Positions 1 to 6,997 of a DNA stretch of 48,076 nucleotides are shown here, in pieces. The stretch spans positions 1-48,076 of the forward strand of contig JAVBMC010000006.1 in assembly GCA_031552845.1 (NCBI GenBank), written 5' to 3'. The position numbers and the translations under genes were made by a program. The notes beneath the pieces were generated by a model. That model saw only the letters and a program-made list of their open reading frames with translations, did no database searches and had not been told where the DNA came from. This DNA is from JAVBMC01 sp031552845 (GTDB lineage Bacteria; Verrucomicrobiota; Kiritimatiellia; RFP12; DVOR01). The first letter of the stretch is position 1. Each line of letters opens with the position of its first letter.

Positions 1-135
1 GAACGCAGCAACCTGCACCCGGCGTCCGGGAGCTTGGGAACGGGCTAGTGCATGCCACTGTTCAAGACGCTGGCGGTCAAGCTGCGTTAAAGGTTGATTC
101 TTACGGCGGGGTTTTGTATGCTGGCGGCGTTCCAT
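1..135 (-). CDS. N-terminal part of an unidentified basic protein, cut by the window edge
   Basis: I do not recognise the family. The first 45 codons are visible on the minus strand, starting at the ATG at 133-135 with an AAAGGAG ribosome-binding site just upstream. The peptide starts MERRQHTKPRRKNQPLTQLD and is strongly basic, as in many nucleic-acid-binding proteins. The start codon lies inside a 13-bp perfect inverted repeat (129-141 and 190-202), so an mRNA begun further upstream would fold over it. Some transposase genes have this arrangement. A transposase N-terminus is possible but is inference only. Confidence 0.5.
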   Translation of the reverse strand, partial: MERRQHTKPRRKNQPLTQLDRQRLEQWHALARSQAPGRRVQVAAF

Positions 136-202
136 CGGCGGCTCCTTTCGGGTGTTTGGTTTAGTCATCAAAATGATACGAAAATCGGCCCGCCGATGGA
201 AC
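129..202 (-). promoter_or_regulatory. Inverted repeat sequestering a start codon
   Basis: GTTCCATCGGCGG at 129-141 is exactly complementary to CCGCCGATGGAAC at 190-202. On the minus-strand transcript the 3' arm contains the ATG of the edge gene and abuts its AAAGGAG site, so folding would hide the start. A transcript that begins inside the 48-base loop would lack the 5' arm and be translatable. Confidence 0.55.
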
Positions 203-353
203 ACTAAACGTCTCAAACGGCGGTTAGATTTTCGCGCCCCCCATGGGGGGTTCCCCTGAAAGAGAGCGTGCCTGGGCACCCCCCATCTGCAGGGAAAAGA
301 TATTTTACACTTTACAAACATTTGCGCTTCTTGTCGTTCCCAACACTTTTATC

Positions 354-381
354 TTGTCACATCCACACTTTCATGTTATCA
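354..381 (+). promoter_or_regulatory. Promoter of the exported protein gene at 412
   Basis: TTGTCA (354-359), a 16-base spacer and TTATCA (376-381) lie about 30 bases before the start codon. The next gene has an almost identical element at 1477-1504 with the same spacer and the shared word CATGTTATC / CGTGTTATC, which supports both calls. Confidence 0.55.
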
Positions 382-411
382 TGCGCGCAGTTGTCAGAAA
401 AAAGGTTCCCC

Positions 412-1353
412 ATGAAACTCCACCTATCCCTACTATATGCAACCCTCCTCTCCATCCTCCCCCTTGGACTCTTTGCAGTCACCATCACAGTCAATATCAC
501 CACCCCACGCCTCCCAACCGACACGTGGGTCACCAAAATCGGCTCCGATGAGCTGACCCCGCCTCAAACCATTGAAAGCCTGACCCGCACCTGTCTCGAT
601 ACCCCTCCCGACTTCAACTTTGAGAATTTGGCTGACTCGCAGGATCAACTCCTCCAGACCTTCAAACGGATCCTTGCCTTCTACGTCAAAACACCGGACG
701 GACGCCTCTGCCGGAAACCCATCACCCTCGACCTCAAAAACAACATCTATCTCGTTGCGGAACCTCCATCTGCCAAAATGCCCACTGCGACAGACGTGGC
801 TTTGGCGGTCCAGACAGGCCAACAGCCGCTTGACATCCTCGTGCCGGTCACCATCACCACCCGCAGCGGACAAACAGCCGTCCTTCAGCTCCTCCACCGG
901 ATCCCCATCCAAAAAAACAATCCTAAGATTCCGTCGAGGGAAGCCGCCTCCAACGTCCCCCTTTCTCCCGAACAGCTGTTGGAAATAAAAACGTCAGTGG
1001 ACCAATGGAGCGACGAAGTAGATAAAATAATGAACGAACAAGCGCAGTTCTGGCGAAACACCATGAACATGTCAGAAACGCGTATTGAGCAAGAAAAAAG
1101 GAACTTCAAAAGTGCAGGCGCTATCAACAGCCTGTACCTGCTCGCATGCAGTGCTTGCAACCGGGCCATGCCACATCAAACCGTAGCCGCCAGATACCCC
1201 CTGCTAGTCAAATATACCCTGCCCGACGCACCCGGAAAAGCCGAACTGGCAAAAATCTTCTCCCTCATCTCATCCAACCGGCTGGCCGAAGCCAAACAGT
1301 TACTAGAAGTTTTTGACAGTAACGCTCAAATCAAAAAACCTCCAGCCAAGTAG
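412..1353 (+). CDS. Exported or membrane-anchored protein of unknown function
   Basis: A 313-residue protein of no family I recognise. The start is the ATG at 412 after AAAAAAGGT. An upstream in-frame start at 268 would add 48 unlikely residues and lie before the promoter. Residues 1 to about 22 (MKLHLSLLYATLLSILPLGL) form one hydrophobic segment, a signal peptide or single membrane anchor without a lipobox cysteine. The central part (about 60-180) is of mixed beta type, and residues 190-270 are charged and probably helical, ending in a Lys/Pro-rich tail. The gene is monocistronic. Its promoter is a near copy of that of the lipoprotein gene that follows, so the two are probably co-regulated. 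Confidence 0.7.
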   Translation: MKLHLSLLYATLLSILPLGLFAVTITVNITTPRLPTDTWVTKIGSDELTPPQTIESLTRTCLDTPPDFNFENLADSQDQLLQTFKRILAFYVKTPDGRLCRKPITLDLKNNIYLVAEPPSAKMPTATDVALAVQTGQQPLDILVPVTITTRSGQTAVLQLLHRIPIQKNNPKIPSREAASNVPLSPEQLLEIKTSVDQWSDEVDKIMNEQAQFWRNTMNMSETRIEQEKRNFKSAGAINSLYLLACSACNRAMPHQTVAARYPLLVKYTLPDAPGKAELAKIFSLISSNRLAEAKQLLEVFDSNAQIKKPPAK

Positions 1354-1476
1354 CAAGCAATCGCACGAACGCCTTTAACTCCATCCCTTCGTGAAAACTT
1401 AAACGCCAAAACCCCAAGCAGTAAAACACAGAGGCAGGCAAGCCCCTCGCTTTCCAATGCGCCTCACATTTTCAAC

Positions 1477-1504
1477 TTGCCACATTCTCCTTTTCGTGTT
1501 ATCC
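1477..1504 (+). promoter_or_regulatory. Promoter of the lipoprotein gene at 1535
   Basis: TTGCCA (1477-1482), a 16-base spacer and TTATCC (1499-1504). It is closely similar over about 30 bases to the promoter at 354-381, including the bases between the hexamers. Confidence 0.55.
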
Positions 1505-1534
1505 TATCCGCAACCGACAGCAACAAAGGTTCTC

Positions 1535-2266
1535 ATGAAAAAACACTTCCTTCTCCTCATCCCCGCCCTCCTTATTCTCTCCGGTTGTTGGACTATTCAC
1601 TCTGACGTCAAAGGAAAGTCTCTCGCTGCCCAAAACACCACCACCATCGGCGTTGTCATCATCCGACCAAACGATCCCTTGGTCGTATTCCAACCCACCG
1701 TTTCCCCTACTCAACCTACTACCGGCACCTACATTGACGGCCAATATGTCCCGGCAAAAAACACCACCGCTATCACAAACGAAGTCACACCATTCCAAAT
1801 GCCGGATGACGCCTACCGATTCATTCGCGACACCCTTGAATACAAAGGCTTCAACACCCAGACACCCGCCCCGCAATATGTTTTGCGCTACAACTGCACT
1901 GCCGATCTCGACTGGGGGTTCTTCAGTGTCACGAAAACCGTACTCGTCGACCTCTGCACGCTTTTATTCTGCGTGCGGGAGCAACACAAGATCAATACCG
2001 AAATATCTATCTACGACACCAACACAGGCAGGGAACTCAAGAGGATCGAAAAGCAAACCACCACCTTCTTCGCAGCTATCTCGCCCTTCTGGTGCTATGG
2101 ACACATCTTCAACGATGGCACCTACCCAGAGAACACATTCCCGCTCTCAATCCGCAAAGGCCTCGATGAAGCCCTTCCCGAAGCCATTAACTTCATGGTC
2201 GAACATAACAAAACCTCCCCCATTACCCCCGTCCCTGTTGTCCCTCCAAATACCCCGGCACAATAA
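1535..2266 (+). CDS. Putative lipoprotein of unknown function
   Basis: A 243-residue protein starting at the ATG at 1535 (AAAGGTTCTC upstream); an in-frame start at 1457 would precede the promoter. The N-terminus MKKHFLLLIPALLILSGC is a lipoprotein signal with lipobox LSGC, cysteine 18 being the acylated residue. The mature part has no motif I recognise. A hydrophobic, cysteine-containing stretch near residues 135-150 may touch the membrane, and the C-terminus is rich in Pro, Val and Thr. It follows the exported protein at 412-1353 under a twin promoter, so a joint envelope role is plausible but not shown. Confidence 0.75.
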   Translation: MKKHFLLLIPALLILSGCWTIHSDVKGKSLAAQNTTTIGVVIIRPNDPLVVFQPTVSPTQPTTGTYIDGQYVPAKNTTAITNEVTPFQMPDDAYRFIRDTLEYKGFNTQTPAPQYVLRYNCTADLDWGFFSVTKTVLVDLCTLLFCVREQHKINTEISIYDTNTGRELKRIEKQTTTFFAAISPFWCYGHIFNDGTYPENTFPLSIRKGLDEALPEAINFMVEHNKTSPITPVPVVPPNTPAQ

Positions 2267-2367
2267 TCCGCTCTCCCTCGCCTTCCATCCCGCCGTAATA
2301 GCGCAAACGCCGAAAAAAAATGACGCAGAAGCAAGTCCAAAACTGCAAGGGGTAGACTACACACACC

Positions 2368-2505
2368 GTGAGGCCTAGGCCTCACGCACCCGGAGGCCAC
2401 GGGCACATACACTCGGAGGCCATGGCCTCACAACCTTGGAGCCCAACGTCTCACAGCCTATGAGGCCAGCGTCGCACAACCTTGGCACACTACGCCTCCC
2501 ACACC
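2368..2505. repeat. Palindrome array A: six units at 23-bp pitch, core GAGGCCNNGGCCTC
   Basis: 14-bp cores start at 2370, 2393, 2416, 2439, 2462 and 2485, exactly 23 bp apart. Units 1 (GAGGCCTAGGCCTC) and 3 (GAGGCCATGGCCTC) are perfect palindromes except for the central pair. The others keep one arm or part of each. The linker is also partly conserved (CACAACCT or a close variant in several units). The array fills the gap between the lipoprotein gene and the terminator of the tRNA-Leu transcript. The rest of the intergenic stretch 2267-2595 holds only that terminator. Confidence 0.85.
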
Positions 2506-2531
2506 GTGCAGCAGATTACTACACACTCAAA

Positions 2532-2560
2532 ACAAAAACCCCGTCCATAACGGACGGGGT
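2532..2560 (-). terminator. Intrinsic terminator after tRNA-Leu
   Basis: On the minus strand CCCCGTCC and GGACGGGG form an 8-bp stem with a 5-base loop, followed by TTTTTGTTTT. It ends the ndk-like / aspartate aminotransferase / tRNA-Leu transcript. Confidence 0.85.
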
Positions 2561-2595
2561 CATTCAATAGATTCGGGCAATCAACTCACCCAAGA

Positions 2596-2680
2596 TGGTG
2601 GGCCCGGTGGGGGTCGAACCCACACGCCTTGCGGCATAGGAACCTAAATCCTACGTGTATGCCAATTTCACCACGGGCCC
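2596..2680 (-). tRNA. tRNA-Leu (anticodon UAG)
   Basis: The minus strand folds as a class II tRNA with acceptor stem GGGCCCG, a long variable arm and the T-loop GTTCGACC. The anticodon-loop sequence TTTAGGT gives UAG, which reads CUA. The 3' CCA is encoded (2596-2598). It begins only 6 bases after the stop codon of the aspartate aminotransferase gene and is followed by a terminator, so it is probably excised from that mRNA. Confidence 0.95.
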
Positions 2681-2686
2681 GGCACA

Positions 2687-3853
2687 CTAAAACGATTTAC
2701 AGAACTCGGCGAAGCGCTTCATCCCCTCTTCAATATTGGCCATGCCGCAGGCATAGCTCAAGCGCACGCAGTTGTCATTGCCAAACGCCACGCCCGGCAC
2801 AACCGCCACCTGCTTCTCCGCCAGCAGGCGTGAAGCAAACGTCAGCGAGTCTAAGCCAAACGATGCGATGTTCGGGAAGATGTAGAATGCGCCTTGCGGC
2901 TTCGGGCAGTGCACGCCTGGAATCGCGCTCATCAACTCATAGATGCGATCACGACGCGCGGCAAATGCTTTAATCATCTCCGCAATCGCGGCATCGCCCT
3001 CTTGCAGTGCCGTAATCGCACCATATTGTGCAAAGGTCGTCGGCGCCGACGCGCAGTGGCTCTGCAGTGCTGTCATCGACTCGGCAAATGCCACCGGTGC
3101 CGCCGCATAACCCAAGCGCCAGCCAGTCATCGAGTAGGCCTTCGAGAAGCCGTTCACCGTGATCGTGCGTTTGTAAAACTCATCGCCAAAGGACGCCATG
3201 CTGACGAAGGTGTTGTCGCCATACACCATCTTCTCGTAGATCTCATCCGAGACAATCCACAAGTCATGCTTCAGCGCAATCTCGCCCAAGCGTTTCAGCT
3301 CTTCCGGCGAATACATCATGCCCGACGGATTGCTGGGGCTGTTGATCACAATCGCCACCGTCTTCGGGGTGATTGCCGCTTCCAACTGCTCCGGGGTAAT
3401 CTTAAAGTCCTGCGTCCACGGCGCGCTCACGAACTTCGGCACGCCGCCCGCCACATGCACCATTTCGGGATAGCTCAGCCAATACGGCGCCGGGATAATC
3501 ACCTCATCGCCCGCGTTGAGCATCGTCTGAAACACCAACGCCAGCGAATGCTTTCCGCCGGCGCTGATAATCACTTGATTGGGTTTATAGCTCAGGCGGT
3601 TGTCACGCGCCAGCTTGTCGCAAATCGCCGCTCGCAGCTCCAATACACCCGCAGCGGGCGTATACTTCGTCTGCCCGGAGCGCAGTGCATCAATGCAGGA
3701 GTTCGAGATAAACTCCGGCGTATCAAAGTCCGGCTCTCCGGCGGCAAAGGCGCAGATCTTGTGCCCCTGCTTCTTCAGTGCTGCGGCCTGGCTGGTAATA
3801 GCCAACGTCGCCGATGGCTGGATTTGAACGATCTGCGCGTTAAGCGGTTTCAT
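2687..3853 (-). CDS. aspC: Aspartate aminotransferase, class I fold (subgroup Ib-like)
   Basis: A 388-residue PLP enzyme that interconverts aspartate/oxaloacetate and glutamate/2-oxoglutarate. Visible family signatures are AGEPDFDTP (about 40-48), SPSNPSG (about 173), the VSDEIYE segment with the cofactor-binding Asp and Tyr, the Schiff-base lysine in GFSKAYSMTGWRLGY (about 237), and the substrate-binding Arg in VRLSYA near the C-terminus. The length is normal. The start is the ATG at 3853 with AAGGAAG upstream. It overlaps the stop of the upstream NDK-domain gene as ATGA, so translation is probably coupled. tRNA-Leu follows 6 bases downstream. Broader substrate use (aromatic amino acids or prephenate) cannot be excluded. 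Confidence 0.93.
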   Translation of the reverse strand: MKPLNAQIVQIQPSATLAITSQAAALKKQGHKICAFAAGEPDFDTPEFISNSCIDALRSGQTKYTPAAGVLELRAAICDKLARDNRLSYKPNQVIISAGGKHSLALVFQTMLNAGDEVIIPAPYWLSYPEMVHVAGGVPKFVSAPWTQDFKITPEQLEAAITPKTVAIVINSPSNPSGMMYSPEELKRLGEIALKHDLWIVSDEIYEKMVYGDNTFVSMASFGDEFYKRTITVNGFSKAYSMTGWRLGYAAAPVAFAESMTALQSHCASAPTTFAQYGAITALQEGDAAIAEMIKAFAARRDRIYELMSAIPGVHCPKPQGAFYIFPNIASFGLDSLTFASRLLAEKQVAVVPGVAFGNDNCVRLSYACGMANIEEGMKRFAEFCKSF

Positions 3854-5028
3854 TCGCAATACTTCCTTATCAACTCATTTAAAGGTTCGTCGTGCTCAAT
3901 GCCGATAATACCCATCTCGCGGCGCGCATTCTCAACCGAGTCCGACGCATGCGCCGCATTCACCATGATATTCGTGCCAAACTCACGCCGGATCGATCCC
4001 GGACGCGCCTTGCTCGGATCGGTCGACCCCAGCACATCGCGGATCTTATCCACGGCATGAACACCCTCATACACAATCGCGAGACACTCGCTCAGTCCCT
4101 GCGCCGCCTTCTCCTCAGGCGTACACAGCGACAGCCGCCGTCCCGTCATAAACTCAATGATGTTCTCAAACTCCACCGAGGCAAACTGCGGCGCCAGCTG
4201 TTCGCACAACTGCCCCAGCAACGGCACATCCACGGGGAACCCGAACTCCCGCGACAACGCCTGCGCCGCACGGTCGCGCGCAAACTTCGGGAACACATTC
4301 CGCAGCGACTCCTTCACCGGCCCATAAAACCGCTCCGCCTGCTCCACGCTCATCGCGAACTTCTTCACGCCCACAATCCGCAAGCCCGCGCTCGAGAGCA
4401 AATCCATGATGTTACCCGCGCGCAACGACGGCTGCCGCCAGTTATCCGGCTTCAACAACACCAGCGTCTGATGCACATTCTCACACGTCGGCACATCCAT
4501 TGCACCGCGCACAATGCCAGACACATCACTCAGATACTTCACGAAGATCTGCAGCTCGCGCTTCGTGTCCTCAACATCCGTGCCAACGATAACTGCAGGC
4601 TCAAAATAATCCACTGCGCCCGTCTTCGGGTCGCGGATAAAATCACCGAACGTATCCCGCACCGTCTGCCCGCAACACCAACCGCGGCGGATAGCGCCCG
4701 TCACCTCAAAAATCTTTGCAACGGCATCCTCACCCTCAAACAGCAACATGATGCAACGATGCGGCTTACCCGTCTCTGCATCCGGCGCGTACGCCCGCGA
4801 GACATAATCCGCCAACAGCTCATACACCTCTTTATCATCTGACGGCACCGCAGCCTTGCTGCGCAAATAACCGGCGAACTCATCTACCAGCTCCTGAGAC
4901 GGCCCCAACAGCCGCGCGCCCACCAACTTCAAATCAGTCCGCACCATATACCGTGCGATAATCCCCCCCGTGCGCGACTTCCGGATCGGGTACGGATTAA
5001 TCAAAACGAACGCCAATTCTCTCGCCAT
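3850..5028 (-). CDS. Protein with two tandem nucleoside diphosphate kinase domains
   Basis: A 392-residue protein, more than twice a normal NDK (about 140). The N-terminal domain begins AFVLINPYPIRKSRTGGII, like the NDK beta-1/alpha-1 region. A second domain starts near residue 190 (QTLVLLKPDNW) and ends with RPGSIRREFG and NAAHASDS, corresponding to the NDK active-site motif NxxHGSDS with the phospho-accepting His kept and the Gly replaced by Ala. I see no equivalent His motif in the first half, which is probably degenerate. The start is the ATG at 5028. The GTG at 5070 would lie at the inferred transcription start. It shares an operon with aspartate aminotransferase through an ATGA overlap. 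NTP synthesis is likely, but a regulatory role for the N-domain is possible. Confidence 0.8.
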   Translation of the reverse strand: MARELAFVLINPYPIRKSRTGGIIARYMVRTDLKLVGARLLGPSQELVDEFAGYLRSKAAVPSDDKEVYELLADYVSRAYAPDAETGKPHRCIMLLFEGEDAVAKIFEVTGAIRRGWCCGQTVRDTFGDFIRDPKTGAVDYFEPAVIVGTDVEDTKRELQIFVKYLSDVSGIVRGAMDVPTCENVHQTLVLLKPDNWRQPSLRAGNIMDLLSSAGLRIVGVKKFAMSVEQAERFYGPVKESLRNVFPKFARDRAAQALSREFGFPVDVPLLGQLCEQLAPQFASVEFENIIEFMTGRRLSLCTPEEKAAQGLSECLAIVYEGVHAVDKIRDVLGSTDPSKARPGSIRREFGTNIMVNAAHASDSVENARREMGIIGIEHDEPLNELIRKYCE

Positions 5029-5078
5029 ATTACATATAACCCTAATAAAAAACGCACGCTCAATGCGCACGTCTCAAG

Positions 5079-5107
5079 AGAATAGTAAAAAACCATCTAA
5101 AAGTCAA
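5079..5107 (-). promoter_or_regulatory. Promoter of the NDK-domain / aspC / tRNA-Leu operon
   Basis: On the minus strand, TTGACT (5102-5107), a 17-base spacer and TATTCT (5079-5084), about 50 bases before the start codon at 5028. Confidence 0.6.
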
Positions 5108-5201
5108 TCAGGAACAGCCAACTGCAAAAGAATTGGTATGTAGCGCACTGTTTTCATCCATTCTTACCGAGAACACCGATTACTCAAGCGGCATATCGGC
5201 A

Positions 5202-5323
5202 TGTAACATTGCACACCGCCGGAAGTAACGTTGCTGACAGTTGTGAGTAATGTTACTTGGCGTTATGAGCAACGTTACTGTCAACGCTAAATAATGTTAC
5301 TGTCATCCGCAAGTAAGGTTACT
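5202..5323. repeat. Palindrome array B: six units at 22-bp pitch, core AGTAAYGTTACT
   Basis: 12-bp cores start at 5202, 5224, 5246, 5268, 5290 and 5312, exactly 22 bp apart: TGTAACATTGCA, AGTAACGTTGCT, AGTAATGTTACT, AGCAACGTTACT, AATAATGTTACT and AGTAAGGTTACT. The 10-bp spacers differ almost completely from one another, so the cores are kept while the spacers drift. A decayed half-symmetric unit may follow at 5334. The array lies between the ndk-operon promoter and the tRNA-Tyr terminator. A separate perfect palindrome, CATGTC-GA-GACATG (5359-5372), lies out of phase next to it. Nothing else is seen in 5108-5417. Confidence 0.88.
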
Positions 5324-5417
5324 CACGTTCCTGTTACGAGAGTGAGTCAGAAGGATGGCATGTCGAGACATGATGCCTGACCCGAGCAAGAAGCCGATGG
5401 GGGCGGGTTGCGGGCAC

Positions 5418-5443
5418 AAAAAAACCGCAACGGGTGTTGCGGT
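5418..5443 (-). terminator. Intrinsic terminator after tRNA-Tyr
   Basis: Minus strand: CCGCAAC / GTTGCGG stem with an ACCC loop, then seven T residues. It starts 5 bases after the tRNA 3' end. Confidence 0.88.
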
Positions 5444-5447
5444 AGAA

Positions 5448-5533
5448 TGGTGGTGGCTCTTGGATTCGAACCAAGGAAGGCGTAAGCCAGCAGATTTACA
5501 GTCTGCCCCGGTTGGCCACTTCGGTAAACCACC
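5448..5533 (-). tRNA. tRNA-Tyr (anticodon GUA)
   Basis: Class II tRNA on the minus strand. The acceptor arms GGTGGTT and AGCCACC pair, the anticodon loop CTGTAAA gives GUA, a long variable arm is present, the T-arm has GGTTCGAATCC, and CCA is encoded at 5448-5450. It has its own promoter and terminator. Confidence 0.95.
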
Positions 5534-5547
5534 TGAATGAGGGGCGT

Positions 5548-5576
5548 AGTATGCCAGAAATCCCCTCTGCAGTCAA
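5548..5576 (-). promoter_or_regulatory. Promoter of tRNA-Tyr
   Basis: Minus strand: TTGACT (5571-5576), 17 bases, CATACT (5548-5553). The expected start point is about 8-12 bases upstream of the mature tRNA. Confidence 0.7.
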
Positions 5577-5585
5577 GCGTAGAGT

Positions 5586-5613
5586 GCGGAACCGGTTAGG
5601 AAATCGGCTCCGC
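5586..5613 (-). terminator. Hairpin after pgk, possibly a terminator
   Basis: Minus strand GCGGAGCCG pairs with CGGTTCCGC (9 bp, one G-U) about 20 bases after the pgk stop. There is no T-tract, so termination would need Rho or the stem may protect the 3' end. Confidence 0.4.
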
Positions 5614-5630
5614 CCGCACGCTTTTCCGGC

Positions 5631-6884
5631 TTACTTGTCGTTGAGCGCGACAACGCCGGGGAGCGCTTTGCCTTCAAGGAACTCGAGGCTGGCGCCGCCG
5701 CCGGTGGAGATGTGGCTCATCTTGTCGGAGAGGCCGGACTTTTTGACCGCGTTGACGCTGTCGCCGCCGCCGATGACGGAGATGCCGCCGTTGGCTTTGA
5801 CTTGTGCAACGGCTTCGCAGACGCCGAAGGTGCCTTTGGCGAAGGGGGCCATTTCGAAGCAGCCCATGGGGCCGTTCCAAACGACTGTCTTGGCGTTGCG
5901 GATTGCCGCGACGTAGAGTGCAGTGGTCTTGGGGCCGATGTCGAGCGCCATCCAGTCTTCGGGGATGGTGTTGTCAACCTCCTTGGTCTCAGCATCAGCC
6001 GCGAACTTGTCGGCGGCGACGTTGTCAACGGGCAAGAGAAGGTTGACGCCGCGCAGTTCGGCGCGGTGGATCATGTCGCGGGCGTAGTCGAGCTGGTCGT
6101 CTTCGCAGAGGGACTTGCCGATGGAGTGGCCTTGTGCCTTGAGGAAGGTGTAAGCCATGCCGCCGCCGATGATGAGGGTGTCAACTTTGTTGAGGAGGTT
6201 TTGCACCACGGCGAGCTTGTCGGAGACTTTTGCACCGCCGAGGATTGCGACGAACGGGCGAGCCGGCTTCTCTAAAGCGCCGCCCATATACTCGAGCTCT
6301 TTTTCCATCAGGAAACCTGCCACGCTGACGGGCATGTATTTGCAGATGACGGCTGTGGAGGCATGGGCGCGGTGAGCGGAGCCGAAGGCGTCGTTGCAGT
6401 AGACGTCGCCGTAGGAGGCGAACTTCTGTGCGAGCTGCTGTTGTTTCTCTTTGAGTTCGGCTTTCTTGGCGGCATAGACGTCGTCGGTCATGTCGTCTGT
6501 TTTCTTGACTTTGCCTTGCTCTTCGGCGTAGAAGCGGGTGTTTTCGAGCATAACGACGTCGCCGGGCTTCATGGCTTTGACGATCTCGTCAGCGTTGGCG
6601 CAGTCGGGCGCAAAGGTGACGGGCTTGCCGAGCACTTCAGCAAGGTAGTCGGAGACGAGCTTGAGGGAGAAATCAGCCTCAAAGCCTTTGCCTTTGGGGC
6701 GGCCGAGGTGGCTCATGAGCACGAGGCTGGCGCCCTTCTCGAGCACGTACTTGATGGAGGGCAGTGCGCCCTGGATGCGGGTATCGTCAGCAATCTTGCC
6801 TTCTTTGATCGGCACATTGAAATCAACGCGCATCACGACGCGCTTGCCGGCCAGCTCAACATCATGGAGTGTCTTCTTGTTCAT
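5631..6884 (-). CDS. pgk: Phosphoglycerate kinase
   Basis: A 417-residue glycolytic enzyme that transfers phosphate between 1,3-bisphosphoglycerate and ADP in the cytoplasm. Characteristic segments are RVDFNVP (about 20), SHLGRPKG (about 60), the hinge-region GGAKVSDKL (about 215) and the nucleotide-binding GGGDSVNAV near the C-terminus. The length is normal. The start is the ATG at 6884, seven bases after AGGAG; the in-frame upstream extension overlaps the gap terminator. It lies downstream of gap in the usual order but separated by an intrinsic terminator, so pgk depends on read-through or on a start I did not find. Confidence 0.97.
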   Translation of the reverse strand: MNKKTLHDVELAGKRVVMRVDFNVPIKEGKIADDTRIQGALPSIKYVLEKGASLVLMSHLGRPKGKGFEADFSLKLVSDYLAEVLGKPVTFAPDCANADEIVKAMKPGDVVMLENTRFYAEEQGKVKKTDDMTDDVYAAKKAELKEKQQQLAQKFASYGDVYCNDAFGSAHRAHASTAVICKYMPVSVAGFLMEKELEYMGGALEKPARPFVAILGGAKVSDKLAVVQNLLNKVDTLIIGGGMAYTFLKAQGHSIGKSLCEDDQLDYARDMIHRAELRGVNLLLPVDNVAADKFAADAETKEVDNTIPEDWMALDIGPKTTALYVAAIRNAKTVVWNGPMGCFEMAPFAKGTFGVCEAVAQVKANGGISVIGGGDSVNAVKKSGLSDKMSHISTGGGASLEFLEGKALPGVVALNDK

Positions 6885-6921
6885 AGGAGTTCCTTCTGTT
6901 TGTAAATTGTTTCTGGGAGCT

Positions 6922-6960
6922 AAAGAAAAAGAGCGGAGGTTCGTCACCTGCCGCTCTCTT
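6922..6960 (-). terminator. Intrinsic terminator between gap and pgk
   Basis: Minus strand AGAGCGG / CCGCTCT with inner pairs AGGT / ACCT, followed by TTTTCTTT. It lies 40-75 bases after the gap stop and before pgk. It would lower pgk transcription relative to gap. Confidence 0.75.
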
Positions 6961-6997
6961 TGTTTGAATATCCGCCGGCTTGCGACGGAGTTTCACA

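Noticed and set aside
237..250. CCCCCCATGGGGGG palindrome as part of a phased array
   Set aside because: No symmetric unit lies 22 or 23 bp to either side. The nearest dyad (268-279) is 30 bp away.
243..551. Alternative plus-strand frame starting at 243
   Set aside because: It overlaps the exported protein gene in another frame, starts before its promoter and is Pro/His-rich, without a signal or domain.
5359..5372. CATGTCGAGACATG as a seventh unit of array B
   Set aside because: Its centre is 26 bp, not 22, from the previous possible unit, and the word is different. It is treated as a separate palindrome.
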